Origin: UBA6814 sp040753075
Lineage (GTDB): Bacteria > Desulfobacterota > Desulfovibrionia > Desulfovibrionales > Desulfovibrionaceae
Assembly (NCBI GenBank): GCA_040753075.1
Contig: JBFMHA010000015.1
Coordinates: 3,624-67,623, forward strand
Direction: 5' to 3'
Length of the DNA stretch: 64,000 nucleotides
Below the pieces are notes generated by a model that did not search any database, had not been told where the DNA came from, and worked only from the letters and a program-made list of their open reading frames with translations. The translations under genes and the position numbers were made by a program. This document shows positions 52,849-62,947 of this stretch, one piece after another (the stretch's first letter is position 1; every line of letters begins with the position of its first letter).

Positions 52849-53934
52849 ATGAAACGGTATGCAGCTCGGTATCCCATAATGAAGAATCATGCAACCCGGA
52901 ACCCGCCACGCCTCGGCAGGTCCGCCCTGGCGGCCCTGCTCTGCCTCCTGTGCCTGGCCGCCCCGGCCCTGGCCGCCGACTTTCCCCTGGCCGTCACCGA
53001 CGCCAAGGGCCGCCAGGTGTCCGTGCCCCGCCGGCCGCAGCGCCTGGTGGTGCTCTCCGGCAACGCCGCCGACGCCCTGCGCATCCTGCGCGCCACGGAC
53101 CTGGCGACGGGGGTGACCGAACGCATCCGGGAGAACCCCGTCTACTGGGGATCCCTGGCCGCCCTGCCCAGCGTGGGCAAGTGGAACAGCCCCAACCTGG
53201 AGGCCATCGCCGCCCTGCGGCCGGACCTGGTCATCGGCTACGGCGCCAACCCCGGCCCGGAGTTGGAGGAGCGTCTGGCCCCCCTGGGGATCCCGGTGCT
53301 CCGCCTGGACCTGCACCGGCTGCACAGCCTGGAGGCCGAGATGGCGGACCTGGGCCGGATCCTGGGCCGCGAGGCCGAGGCCTCGGCCTACCTGGAGTGG
53401 CACCGGGCCGCCCTGGCCCGCATCCGGGACCTGGTGGGCCGAGCCGGGACCCGGCCCCGGGCCTACGTGGAGGGCTATTCGGACTTCCGCGTCGCCGGGC
53501 CGGGTTCGGGCATCGACGAGATGGTCCGCGCCGCGGGCTGCCTGAACCTGGCCGAGACCATGGCCATCCCCTTCGCCGAGGTCACCCCGGAATGGGTGGT
53601 GGCCGCCGCTCCCCAGATCGTCATCAAGGCGGTGTCCGGGCAGCGCTCCTACGAGTGCGCGGACCCGGGCCTGCTGCCCCGGGTGCGGGAGCGCATCCTG
53701 GCCCGGCCCGGCTGGAGCCTGACCCCGGCGGCGCGGGACGGCCGGGTGCTGGTCATCGCCTCGGACCTGTGCCCCGGAACCGGAGCCGCCGCGGGCGTGG
53801 CCCACCTGGCGGCCTTCGCCCATCCGGAAGTGGCCGGCCGGATCGATCCCGGGGCGGTGCAGCGGGAATACCTCACCCGCTTCCTGGGCCTGGCCGACCA
53901 GGGCTGCTACGTCTTCGCCGGGGCGCGGCCGTGA
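52849..53934 (+). CDS. Periplasmic binding protein of the FecB/BtuF family
   Basis: A 361-residue exported protein from ATG 52849 (351 from the in-frame ATG at 52879, which gives a more usual signal peptide ending near LAAD). The fold is class III: PLAVTDAKGRQVSVPRRPQRLVVL (shortened: the PRRPQRLVVL strand), SVGKWNSPNLEAIAALRPDLVI, EAEASAYLEWH and VTPEWVVAAAPQIVI. Such proteins carry siderophores, haem or cobalamin to a FecCD permease, encoded next with GTGA overlap. Ligand not predictable from sequence; neighbours suggest a corrinoid, cobalt complex or tetrapyrrole. Confidence 0.9.
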   Translation: MKRYAARYPIMKNHATRNPPRLGRSALAALLCLLCLAAPALAADFPLAVTDAKGRQVSVPRRPQRLVVLSGNAADALRILRATDLATGVTERIRENPVYWGSLAALPSVGKWNSPNLEAIAALRPDLVIGYGANPGPELEERLAPLGIPVLRLDLHRLHSLEAEMADLGRILGREAEASAYLEWHRAALARIRDLVGRAGTRPRAYVEGYSDFRVAGPGSGIDEMVRAAGCLNLAETMAIPFAEVTPEWVVAAAPQIVIKAVSGQRSYECADPGLLPRVRERILARPGWSLTPAARDGRVLVIASDLCPGTGAAAGVAHLAAFAHPEVAGRIDPGAVQREYLTRFLGLADQGCYVFAGARP

Positions 53935-54971
53935 GCCGGGCCGCGGCCATGATCCGGCCGGCCGGCGCGGTATACCGGGGGCTGGTGGTCCGGCGCGCCG
54001 GGCTCACCCTGCTCCTGGCCGGACTGGCCCTGGCCGCGGCCGCCGCGGCCCTGGCCGTGGGGGCCACGGACATCGGCCCCTTGTCGGCCCTGGCCTCACT
54101 GGCCGGGGGCGGAGGGCAGGAGGGGGCCATCGTGCGCGCCCTGCGCCTGCCCCGGGTGGTCATGGGCGGCCTGGTGGGCCTGGGCCTGGCCGTGGCCGGG
54201 ACCTCCACCCAGGCCCTCCTGCGCAACCCCCTGGCCTCGCCCTTCACCCTGGGCATCGCCTCGGGCGCGGGCTTCGGCGCGGTGCTGGCCATCTTCCTCT
54301 GGGGCGGCCACGCCAAGGCCGCGGTGGCCGGGAGCTCCTTCGCCCTGGCCCTGACCACCTCCCTGTTCACTCTGGCCGCGGTCCGCTCCCGCTCGGCCCG
54401 GCCCGAAACCCTCATCCTCTCGGGCGTGGCCTTCATGTTCCTGTTCTCGGCCCTGTCCTCCTTCATCCAGTACGTGGCCACCATGGACCAGGTGTACGAG
54501 ATGGTGTTCTGGCACTTCGGCAGCCTGTCCAAGGCCGGCTGGACCGAGATCGGGCTGGCTTCGCTGTGCATCCTCCTCCCCCTGCCCTGGTTCGTGCGCT
54601 CCTCCTGGGACCTGAACCTGCTCCTGGCCGGGGACGAGGCCGCCCGCTCCGCCGGGGTGGACGTGGCCCGGCTGCGCTTCGCGGGCGTGGTGCTGGCCGC
54701 GCTCATGACCGCGGGCGCGGTGTGCTTCACCGGCGTCATCGGCTTCGTGGGCCTGGTGGCCCCGCACATGGCCCGGATGCTGGTGGGCAGCGACCATCGC
54801 TTCCTGCTGCCCGCCGCTGGCTGCCTGGGCGCGGCCCTGGTGCTGGCCGCGGACGTGCTGGGACGCACCCTGTGGCCGCCCCAGGTGGTGCCCATCGGCA
54901 TCATGACCTCCTTCCTTGGGGTGCCCTTCTTCTTCTCCCTGCTGCGCAGCCGACGGAGGGATGACTGGTGA
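53931..54971 (+). CDS. FecCD/BtuC-type ABC transporter permease
   Basis: A 346-residue inner membrane protein with about ten helices. Family motifs: LRLPRVVMGGLVGLGLAVAGTSTQALLRNPLASPFTLGI in fragments (RLPRV, NPLASP, LGI), SGAGFGAV, and GVIGFVGLVAPHMARMLVGSDHR near the end, where the ATPase docks. GTG start at 53931 overlapping the binding protein gene; stop overlaps the ATPase GTG. Part of a complete importer. Confidence 0.95.
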   Translation: MSRAAAMIRPAGAVYRGLVVRRAGLTLLLAGLALAAAAAALAVGATDIGPLSALASLAGGGGQEGAIVRALRLPRVVMGGLVGLGLAVAGTSTQALLRNPLASPFTLGIASGAGFGAVLAIFLWGGHAKAAVAGSSFALALTTSLFTLAAVRSRSARPETLILSGVAFMFLFSALSSFIQYVATMDQVYEMVFWHFGSLSKAGWTEIGLASLCILLPLPWFVRSSWDLNLLLAGDEAARSAGVDVARLRFAGVVLAALMTAGAVCFTGVIGFVGLVAPHMARMLVGSDHRFLLPAAGCLGAALVLAADVLGRTLWPPQVVPIGIMTSFLGVPFFFSLLRSRRRDDW

Positions 54972-55762
54972 GCCTCGTGGCGCGCGGCCTGGGATTCTCC
55001 CGCGGAGGGCGCGAGGTGCTCTGCGGGGTGGACCTGACGGTGGAGCCCGGCCAGGCCCTGTGCGTGGTGGGGCCCAACGGCGCGGGAAAGACCACCCTGC
55101 TGCGCTGCCTGCAGGGGCTCCTCCGCAACTCCCGCGGCGAGGTGGCGGTGGACGGCCGGCCGGTGCGGGGCATGGCCCCCCGCGACCTGGCCCGCTACCT
55201 GGCCTACGTGCCCCAGTCCGGCCCCTCCCGCCTGGCCCTCACGGTCTTCGACCTGGTGCTGGCCGGCCGGCGGCCCCACCTGGGCTGGCGGCCCGCGGCC
55301 CGGGACCTGGACGCGGTGCAGGCGGTGCTGGAGGAGTTCGGCATCGCGGACCTGGCCGGCCGGGACCTGGACGAGCTGTCCGGAGGCCAGCGCCAGAAGG
55401 CGTCCCTGGCCCGCGCCTTCGCCCAGGAGCCCCGCTACCTGCTCCTGGACGAGCCCACCAGCAGCCTGGACGTGCGCTCCCAACTCGAGGTCATGGAGCT
55501 CTTGCGCCGCGCCCTGGCCCAGCACCGGGTGGGCGCGGTGCTGGCCATCCACGACCTGAACCTGGCCCGCCGCTACGCGGACGCGGCCCTCCTGCTCGAC
55601 TCCGGCCGGCCCGCGGGCTGCGGCGACCCCTGCGCCGTGCTCTCCCCGGGCCCCATCCGCGCGGTCTACGGCGTGGACATGGCCTGCGTGCCGGTCAACG
55701 GCTGCTCGGCCCTGTTCGCCCTGGGCCCGGCCCAGCCCCCCGACAACGACAACACCATCTGA
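54968..55762 (+). CDS. FecE/BtuD-type ABC transporter ATPase
   Basis: A 264-residue ATPase: Walker A VGPNGAGKTT, Q-loop YVPQS, signature LSGGQRQK, Walker B LLLDEPTSS and H-loop IHDLN. The C-terminal segment with AVYGVD is typical of siderophore and cobalamin importers. GTG start at 54968. Powers uptake with the permease directly upstream. Confidence 0.95.
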   Translation: MSLVARGLGFSRGGREVLCGVDLTVEPGQALCVVGPNGAGKTTLLRCLQGLLRNSRGEVAVDGRPVRGMAPRDLARYLAYVPQSGPSRLALTVFDLVLAGRRPHLGWRPAARDLDAVQAVLEEFGIADLAGRDLDELSGGQRQKASLARAFAQEPRYLLLDEPTSSLDVRSQLEVMELLRRALAQHRVGAVLAIHDLNLARRYADAALLLDSGRPAGCGDPCAVLSPGPIRAVYGVDMACVPVNGCSALFALGPAQPPDNDNTI

Positions 55763-55772
55763 GGAGGCATCC

Positions 55773-57974
55773 GTGAAACCCGCCCTTGCCGCCCTGGCCC
55801 TGGTCCTGCTCTTGCCCCTGTCCGCCGCGGCCGCGGACCAGGCCCCGGGCAACGCCACCGTGCTCATGGACGAGGTGGTGGTCTCGGCCACCCGCACCGA
55901 GAAGAAGGTGGACGACGCCCCGGCCAGCGTCACCGTGGTCACCAGGGAGGAGATGCGCCGTCACAACATCGCCACCATCGACGACGCCCTGCGCTACGAG
56001 GCCGGCCTCTACCGCCGCCGCACCAAGGGCGTGGCCGACTCCATCGCCAGCGTGACCATGCGCGGCCTGCCCGGGGACGACCGCACACTGGTCATGCTGG
56101 ACGGCGTGCAGCTCAACGACGGATACTCGGGCAACGTGCCCTGGAACGAGCTGTCCTCGGACAACGTGGAGCGCATCGAGGTCATCCGCGGCCCGGGCTC
56201 GGCCCTCTACGGCGGCAAGGCCATGGGCGGCGTCATCAACATCATCACCAGGGTGCCGGACAAGACCGAGGGCATGGTCCGCTCCGGCGTGACCTTCCTG
56301 GAAGGCGACTCCGACCCCAACATCTTCACCTACGCCATGTCCGCCGGAACCCGCCAGGACCGGCTGAGCCTGCGCGCGGGCTGGGAGGCCGCGGACTCCG
56401 AGGGCTACGCCACGGACCTGGTCAAGAAGAGCACCTCGTCCGGATCAGGCAAGGCCAACTCGGGCTACGGCATGCAGGACCGGGGAACCGGGAATCCCCA
56501 CTGGATCGTGGGCGACAAGGGCGACAACCGCAGCTACAAGGACAACCTGGACCTCATGGCCCGCTACGAGCTCACCGACACCGCCGCCCTGCGCCTGGAC
56601 TACGCCCGCCTGCACAACCAGTACTGGTACGCCGACCCCCAGACCTACCTGGACGACGGCAGCTACCGCGGCAACGCCCAGGCCCACGGCGGGGCCCGCA
56701 CCAGCACCATCCGGCCCCGGGACTTCGCCGGCGGCCGGGGCAAGACCGACACGGACAAGCTCATCGCCACCTTCACCGACAACTTCGACAAGACCGACGT
56801 GACCGTGAAGGGCAGCTACTCCATGCGCCAGAACTGGTACACCTCGGTGTCCACCGCCGTGGACAAAGAGCTGGACAACCAGCCGGGCTCCCTCACCGAG
56901 AGCGACACCACAACGTACGCAGCCGAAGTCCAGGCCACCCGTCCCCTGCCCTGGGACAACACCCTCACCGTGGGCCTGCACTACTCCCTGGACGACGTGC
57001 GGCGCACCGTGAATCTGCTGTCCTGGTACCAGGACCGCGAGAGCAACAACGGCGAGTCCGACCTGACCAAAGGGCGCTCCCGGCTCACCGCGGCCTTCCT
57101 GGAGGACGAGTGGAAGGCCGCGGAGATGCTCACCATCTACGCCGGCGCCCGCCTGGACTACTGGGAGTCGCTGGACGGCGTGTCCGGGATCGGGAACCGC
57201 CAGGTAAAGCACGAGGACGCCTCGGACTGGGGCCTGAGCCCCCGCCTGGCCGCGGTGCTCAATCCCCTGGACGACACCTATGTTCGGGCCTCGGTCTCCC
57301 GCGGCTTCCGCTCCCCCAACATCTACGAGCTGTTCAACACCTGGACCTCCAGCTCCGGCACCACCTACGCCTCCAACCCCAAGCTCAAGCCAGAGACGGT
57401 CTGGACCTACGAGCTGGGCGGAGACCAGTACCTGCTGGAGCGCAGGGTCAAGCTCTCGGCCACGGCCTTCCACTCGGAGATGGAGGACATGATCGACAGC
57501 GTGACCAACGGCAACACGCGGACGAAGGAGAACGTGGGCAAGGTGGAGGTCAACGGCCTGGAGCTGGGCGCCGAGGTCCGGCCCGCGGACTGGCTCAGGA
57601 CCTGGGGCGCCTGGACCATCAACCGGGCCAAGTACAAGGAGCACGAGGCCAATCCCCTGGCCGAGGGCGACTACGTGGCCGGCGTGCCCCTGGAGATCAT
57701 CAACCTGGGCGGCGAGGCCTCCTGGAAGTGGTTCACCCTGTCCCTGGCCGGCAACTACCTGGGCCGGACCTATTACGACGAGACCAACGACGACATCGAG
57801 GGCGTGTACACCGGCAACTCCAAGCGCTGGCTCTGGGACCTGAAGCTCATCTGCAAGCCCATGGAGAACCTGGAGCTCTCGGCCGGGGTGGAGAACCTCC
57901 TGGACGAAACCTACTACCAGTACTACCTGGCCCCGCCGCGCTCCTACACCTTCGAGATCAAGTGGTTGTTCTAG
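55773..57974 (+). CDS. TonB-dependent outer membrane receptor
   Basis: A 733-residue receptor: signal peptide to about residue 21, TonB box-like DEVVVSA at 33-39, plug domain (about 45-160, with SVTMRGLPGDDRTLVMLDGV, IEVIRGPGSALYG, GGVINIITR in pieces), then a 22-strand barrel ending in the aromatic C-terminus FEIKWLF. BtuB/CirA-like by pattern. GTG start at 55773 after AGGAGG. Within one operon with the inner membrane importer and CobN, it should bring a corrinoid, cobalt complex, siderophore or tetrapyrrole through the outer membrane. Confidence 0.94.
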   Translation: MKPALAALALVLLLPLSAAAADQAPGNATVLMDEVVVSATRTEKKVDDAPASVTVVTREEMRRHNIATIDDALRYEAGLYRRRTKGVADSIASVTMRGLPGDDRTLVMLDGVQLNDGYSGNVPWNELSSDNVERIEVIRGPGSALYGGKAMGGVINIITRVPDKTEGMVRSGVTFLEGDSDPNIFTYAMSAGTRQDRLSLRAGWEAADSEGYATDLVKKSTSSGSGKANSGYGMQDRGTGNPHWIVGDKGDNRSYKDNLDLMARYELTDTAALRLDYARLHNQYWYADPQTYLDDGSYRGNAQAHGGARTSTIRPRDFAGGRGKTDTDKLIATFTDNFDKTDVTVKGSYSMRQNWYTSVSTAVDKELDNQPGSLTESDTTTYAAEVQATRPLPWDNTLTVGLHYSLDDVRRTVNLLSWYQDRESNNGESDLTKGRSRLTAAFLEDEWKAAEMLTIYAGARLDYWESLDGVSGIGNRQVKHEDASDWGLSPRLAAVLNPLDDTYVRASVSRGFRSPNIYELFNTWTSSSGTTYASNPKLKPETVWTYELGGDQYLLERRVKLSATAFHSEMEDMIDSVTNGNTRTKENVGKVEVNGLELGAEVRPADWLRTWGAWTINRAKYKEHEANPLAEGDYVAGVPLEIINLGGEASWKWFTLSLAGNYLGRTYYDETNDDIEGVYTGNSKRWLWDLKLICKPMENLELSAGVENLLDETYYQYYLAPPRSYTFEIKWLF

Positions 57975-57993
57975 CCGGCCTAAGGAGACCGCC

Positions 57994-60900
57994 ATGCGCA
58001 TCGCCGCCATCGTCTGGAACAGCCACGTGGACGCCCTGGCCCGGGCCGCCCGGGACCTGCCCTGGCTCGACCTGCGCCTCATCTCCTCCAAGAGCATCGA
58101 GCGCGGGGAGGTGGAGCCGGAAGAGGCCCTCTCGGCCCTGCGCCAGGCGGACATGGTCTTCCTCTACCGCTCCTCCGAGTCCTTCTGGGACGCCATGGAG
58201 GGGGAGCTGCGGGCCATCGGCAGGGACAGGCCGGTGCTCTGCGCCAGCTTCGACCCGGGCTACTGGTCCCTGTCCACCCTGCCGGCGCAGGCCATCCAGA
58301 CCGCCTACAACTACACCGCCTTCGGCGGCCAGGAGAACTTCGCCAACCTGCTGCGCTTCCTGGCCCACGCCGGCCTGGGCGCGGACACCCGCCCCGAGCC
58401 GCCCCGGGAGATGCCCTGGCAGGGCCTCTACCACCCCGCGGCCGGGACGGGCCACTTCCCGGACCGGGCCGCCTACCTGGACTGGTACGCCGGATACGCC
58501 GAGAGGCGGGGCATCGCGGGCGCGCCCTGGGTGGGACTGCTCCTGGCCCGCCACTATTGGGTGAACCGGGCCACCGAGGTGGAGGACCTGCTCATCCCGG
58601 CCCTGGAGAACAAGGGCCTGCGGGTGCTGGCCGCGTTCTCCAACTCCATGGCCGACGAGTCCCTGGGCAACAAGGGGGCGCTGCAGACCGTGGAGGAGGT
58701 GTTCGCCGCGCCCGGGGGGCCGCGCATCGCCGCCCTGGTCAAGCTCCAGAGCTTCTTCCTGGGCAACCGCAAGGGCGACGACGCCAGCGACGGGAGCAAG
58801 GCCCGGGACGGGGCCGAACTCTACGCCCGGCTGGGCGTTCCGGTGCTCCAGCCGGTGTTCTCCTCGACCAAGACCGTGGCAGAGTGGGAGGCCGATCCCC
58901 AGGGCCTGGGCACGGAGATCGCCTGGTGCGTGGCCATGCCCGAGTTCGAGGGGGTCATCGAGCCCTTCTGCCTGGGCGGGGGCGAGCGCAGCACCGACGC
59001 GGACAGCGGGGCCGCGGTGGAGCGCCGCGTCCCGGTCCCCGAGCGCTGCCTCCGGCTGGCCGAGCGGGTGCGGCGCTGGGTGGACCTCTCCCTGGTCCCG
59101 GCGCAGACGCGCCGGGCGGCCTTCATCCTGCACAACAACCCCTGCGCCTCGGTGGAGGCCACGGTGGGCGGCGCGGCCAAGCTGGACTCCCTGGAAAGCG
59201 TGGCCCGCATCATACAGGCCATGCAGCAGGCCGGCTACCGGGTGGAGCCCCCGGCCGACGGGGCGGAGCTCATCACCACCATCATGGACCGCAAGGCCGT
59301 GTCCGAATTCCGCTGGACCACGGTGGAGGAGATCGTGGCCAAGGGCGGGGCATTGGACTTCATCGAGGTGGAGCGCTACCGTCGCTGGTTCGACGCCTGG
59401 CCGCGGAAGGTGCGGGAGCGCATCGCCGAGGCCTGGGGCGACCCGCCCGGGGAGAAGAAGAACGGCATCCCTCCGGCCATGGTGCACGAGGGCCGGATCC
59501 TGGTCACGGGAGTGTCCTTCGGCAACGCGGCGGTGGCGGTGCAGCCCAAGCGCGGGTGCGCGGGCTCGCGCTGCGACGGCGAGGTCTGCAAGATCCTGCA
59601 CGACCCCGACGTGCCGCCCCCGCACCAGTACCTGGCCACCTACCGCTGGCTCCAGGACAAGGAGCACGGGTTCGGCGCGGACGTGCTCATCCACGTGGGC
59701 ACCCACGGCAACCTGGAGTTCCTGCCCGGGAAGAACGTGGGCCTGTCCGGCGCCTGCCTGCCCGACCTGGCCCTGCACACGGTCCCGCACCTGTACATCT
59801 ACAATTCGGACAACCCGGCCGAGGGGGTCGTCGCCAAGCGCCGGGGCTACGCGGCCCTGGTGGACCACATGCAGACGGCCATGACCGCCAGCGGGCTCTA
59901 CGCCGAACTGGAGGAGATGGACGACCTGCTCGGCCAGTACGAGCAGGCCCGGGACAGCGACCGCAGCCGGGCGCACCAGCTGGAGCACCTCATCCGCGAC
60001 CTGGCGGCCACGACCAACCTGGACAGGCAGGTCAAGGCCGGCATGGACCGGGACGACTTCCGGGAGGTGGCCCGCGACCTGCACGAGGCGCTCGCGGTGG
60101 TGCGCACCACCCGCATGCAGGACGGCATGCACGTGTTCGGCCAGCGGCCCGAGGGCGAGCGGCTGCTGGACTTCATCTACACCATCCTGCGCTTCGACGA
60201 CGGGGACGAGTCCTCCCTGCGCAAGACCCTGTGCCGGGCTCAGGGCCGGGACCTGGTGGCCATGCTCCAGGACCCCGGCGGGGTTGACGCGGCCTCGGGC
60301 AGGAGCCACGGCCGGCTCCTGGAGGACCTGGACCGCCTGGGCTGCGCCGCGGTGGGCCTGGCCCTGGAGAGCGCGGACGACGACGCCTTCGACCGGGCGG
60401 TGCGGGAGGCGCTGGGCGACGCCCTGCGCGACGCCGCGCCCCTGGCCGCCCTGCCAGGCCTGCGCGCCCGGACCCGGGACATCGCCCGCCGCATCGCCGA
60501 CTCCGGGGAGATCGAGTCCCTGCTGCGCGGCATGGAGGCGGGATTCGTCCCGCCCGGTCCGTCCGGGGTCATCTCCCGGGGCCGGGAGGACATCCTGCCC
60601 ACGGGCCGCAACTTCTACACACTGGACCCGCGCCGCCTGCCCACCCGGGCCGCCTGGCGGGTGGGCCAGCTCCTGGCCAAGGGGGTGCTGGACAAGCATC
60701 TGAAGGAGGAGGGCCGGGTTCCCGAGAACGTGGCCATGTTCTGGATGTGCAACGACCTCATGTGGTCCGACGGCGAGGGCATGGCCCAGATCTTCGCCCT
60801 GCTCGGGGTGCGGCCGGTGTGGCGGGCCAACGGGCTCATCAAGGGCGTGGAGCCCATCCCCCTGGGGGCCCTGGGCCGGCCCCGGGTGGACGTGACCCTG

Positions 60901-61917
60901 CGGGTCTCGGGCATCACCCGGGACAACTTCCCCCAGTGCATGGACCTGGTGGACGAGGCGGTGCAGGCCGTGGCCGGGCTGGACGAGCCCGAGGAGCTGA
61001 ACTTCGTGCGCAAGCACGCCCTGGCCAGGCTCCGGGCAGAGGGCGACGAGAGCGCCGCGGCCTGGCGGCGGGCCACCCTGCGCCTGTTCTCGGCCCGGCC
61101 CGGGGTCTACAAGGCCGGGGTGAACCTGGCGGTGTACGCCTCGGCCTGGAAGGACCGCAAGGACCTCTCGGACGTGTTCCTCTACTGGAACGCCTTCGCC
61201 TACGGCAAGGGCGTGTGGGGCGAGAAGGCCCTGCCCGAGCTCAAGCACGCCCTGTCCACCGTGGACGTGACCTTCAACAAGGTCATCACCGACGAGCACG
61301 ACCTGTTCGGCTGCTGCGGCTACTTCGGCGCCCACGGCGGCATCACCGCCGCGGCGCGGGAGATCTCCGGCCGCGACGTGAAGGCCTACTACGGCGACAC
61401 CCGGGAGACCGAGGCCGTGGCCGTGCGCGACCTGGCCGACGAGATCCGCCGGGTGGTGCGCACCAAGCTGCTCAACCCCAGATGGATCGAGGGCATGAAG
61501 CGGCACGGGTACAAGGGCGCGGGCGACATCTCCAAGCGGGTGGGCCGGGTCTACGGCTGGGAGGCCAGCACCGAGGAGGTGGACGACTGGATCTTCGACG
61601 ACATCACCCGGGCCTTCGTGCTGGACCAGGAGAACCGCGAGTTCTTCCGGGAGCACAACCCCTGGGCCCTGGAGGAGATCGGCCGGCGGCTCCTGGAGGC
61701 TGCGTCCCGCGGACTGTGGAAGCCCGATCCCCAGGTCATGGAGGAGCTCCGGGAGCGCTACCTGGAGATGGAGGGCTGGCTGGAGGAAGGCATGGGCGAC
61801 GCTGGCGGCGAGTTCCAGGGCGGGGCCGTGGACATCATGAGCGCCGACGACGTGGCCGCCTGGAAGCGGATGATGGACGACTTCAACTCCGGCGAGACCG
61901 GACAGCGAGGCGCGTGA
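57994..61917 (+). CDS. cobN: CobN/BchH-type chelatase large subunit
   Basis: A 1307-residue porphyrin/corrin-binding chelatase subunit. N-terminal region VWNSHVDALARAARDLPWLD, then the conserved IHVGTHGNLEFLPGK core (near 565-580), NPAEGVVAKRRGYAALVDH, and a C-terminal FGCCGYFGAHGGIT and ITRDNFP series, all CobN/BchH landmarks (short pieces). CobN works with ATPase subunits to insert cobalt, BchH magnesium. The two following genes encode ChlI-like and ChlD-like ATPases, so the complex could be complete. Anaerobes that make B12 normally insert cobalt early with CbiK, so the role here, chained to an uptake system, may be insertion into or removal from an imported ring. AAGGAG precedes the ATG. 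Confidence 0.93.
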   Translation: MRIAAIVWNSHVDALARAARDLPWLDLRLISSKSIERGEVEPEEALSALRQADMVFLYRSSESFWDAMEGELRAIGRDRPVLCASFDPGYWSLSTLPAQAIQTAYNYTAFGGQENFANLLRFLAHAGLGADTRPEPPREMPWQGLYHPAAGTGHFPDRAAYLDWYAGYAERRGIAGAPWVGLLLARHYWVNRATEVEDLLIPALENKGLRVLAAFSNSMADESLGNKGALQTVEEVFAAPGGPRIAALVKLQSFFLGNRKGDDASDGSKARDGAELYARLGVPVLQPVFSSTKTVAEWEADPQGLGTEIAWCVAMPEFEGVIEPFCLGGGERSTDADSGAAVERRVPVPERCLRLAERVRRWVDLSLVPAQTRRAAFILHNNPCASVEATVGGAAKLDSLESVARIIQAMQQAGYRVEPPADGAELITTIMDRKAVSEFRWTTVEEIVAKGGALDFIEVERYRRWFDAWPRKVRERIAEAWGDPPGEKKNGIPPAMVHEGRILVTGVSFGNAAVAVQPKRGCAGSRCDGEVCKILHDPDVPPPHQYLATYRWLQDKEHGFGADVLIHVGTHGNLEFLPGKNVGLSGACLPDLALHTVPHLYIYNSDNPAEGVVAKRRGYAALVDHMQTAMTASGLYAELEEMDDLLGQYEQARDSDRSRAHQLEHLIRDLAATTNLDRQVKAGMDRDDFREVARDLHEALAVVRTTRMQDGMHVFGQRPEGERLLDFIYTILRFDDGDESSLRKTLCRAQGRDLVAMLQDPGGVDAASGRSHGRLLEDLDRLGCAAVGLALESADDDAFDRAVREALGDALRDAAPLAALPGLRARTRDIARRIADSGEIESLLRGMEAGFVPPGPSGVISRGREDILPTGRNFYTLDPRRLPTRAAWRVGQLLAKGVLDKHLKEEGRVPENVAMFWMCNDLMWSDGEGMAQIFALLGVRPVWRANGLIKGVEPIPLGALGRPRVDVTLRVSGITRDNFPQCMDLVDEAVQAVAGLDEPEELNFVRKHALARLRAEGDESAAAWRRATLRLFSARPGVYKAGVNLAVYASAWKDRKDLSDVFLYWNAFAYGKGVWGEKALPELKHALSTVDVTFNKVITDEHDLFGCCGYFGAHGGITAAAREISGRDVKAYYGDTRETEAVAVRDLADEIRRVVRTKLLNPRWIEGMKRHGYKGAGDISKRVGRVYGWEASTEEVDDWIFDDITRAFVLDQENREFFREHNPWALEEIGRRLLEAASRGLWKPDPQVMEELRERYLEMEGWLEEGMGDAGGEFQGGAVDIMSADDVAAWKRMMDDFNSGETGQRGA

Positions 61918-61918
61918 C

Positions 61919-62936
61919 GTGAGCTTCTCCCGACCCGTGTACCCCTTCCCGGCCATCGTGGGCCAGGAACGCATGAAAAAGGCCCTGCTCCTCAACGTGG
62001 TCAACCCCCGCCTGGGCGGGGTGCTCGTCCGCGGCGAGAAGGGCACGGCCAAGTCCACCGCGGTGCGCGGCCTGGCCGCCCTGCTCCCGGAGATCACGGT
62101 GGTGGAGGGCTGCGCCTTCGGCTGCGACCCGGCCGACGCGGCCCGCCTCTGCCCGGCCTGCGCCGAACGCCTGGCCCACGGCGAAGGCCTGCCCCTCGCC
62201 TCCCGCCGCATCCGGGTGGCGGACCTGCCCGTCGGCGCCACCGAGGACCGGGTGCTCGGGTCCCTGGACCTGGAGCAGGCCATCAAGCGCGGGGAGAAGC
62301 ACTTCGAGCCGGGTTTGCTGGCCGAGGCCCACCGCGGCTTCCTCTACGTGGACGAGGTGAACCTGCTGGACGACCACATCGTGGACGTGCTCCTGGACGC
62401 CGCGGCCATGGGGGTGAACACCGTGGAGCGGGAGGGGGTCTCGTTCACCCATCCGGCCGAGTTCGTGCTGGTGGGCACCATGAACCCCGAGGAGGGCGAA
62501 CTGCGGCCCCAGCTCCTGGACCGCTTCGGCCTGTGCGTGCAGGTGGAGGGCATCCTGGACCTGGAGGAGCGCATGGAGGTGGTGCGGCGGCGCACCGCGT
62601 TCGACGAGGACCCCGAGCGCTTCGCCGCGGCCTACGCCGAGGCCGGACGGGAGCTGGGCGAGGCCCTGGTCCGGGCCAAGGAGCTGCTGCCCCGGGTGGC
62701 TGTGTCCGAGGGCCTGTTCCGCCGCATCGTGGAATTGGCCATCGAGATGGGCGTGGACGGCCACCGGGCGGACCTGACCATGCTCAAGGCGGCCAAGACC
62801 CTGGCCGCCCTGGAGGGCCGGACCGAGGTCAAGGCCGGGGACGTGCGCGAGGCCGCGGAACTGGCCCTGCCCCACCGCATGCGGCGCAAGCCCTTCGAGC
62901 GCATGGGCCTGGACCCGGCGCGCATGGAGCAGGCCC

Positions 62937-62947
<11 letters not shown>
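61919..62947 (+). CDS. chlI: Magnesium chelatase ChlI-like AAA+ ATPase
   Basis: A 342-residue AAA+ protein. VGQERMKKAL, Walker A RGEKGTAKST, Walker B and sensor region FLYVDEVNLLDDHIVD, GTMNPEEGELRPQLLDRFG, and an Arg finger region near GVDGHRADLTM. A Cys-rich insert (GCAFGCDP, CPAC) sits near 60-80. ChlI drives metal insertion by BchH/CobN. The GTG start at 61919 lies two bases after the cobN stop. The next gene starts inside its last codons. Confidence 0.94.

Noticed and set aside
57958..62286. 1442-codon minus-strand open frame opposite cobN and chlI
   Set aside because: Shadow of the cobN codons; composition artefact of about 70 percent GC coding DNA.
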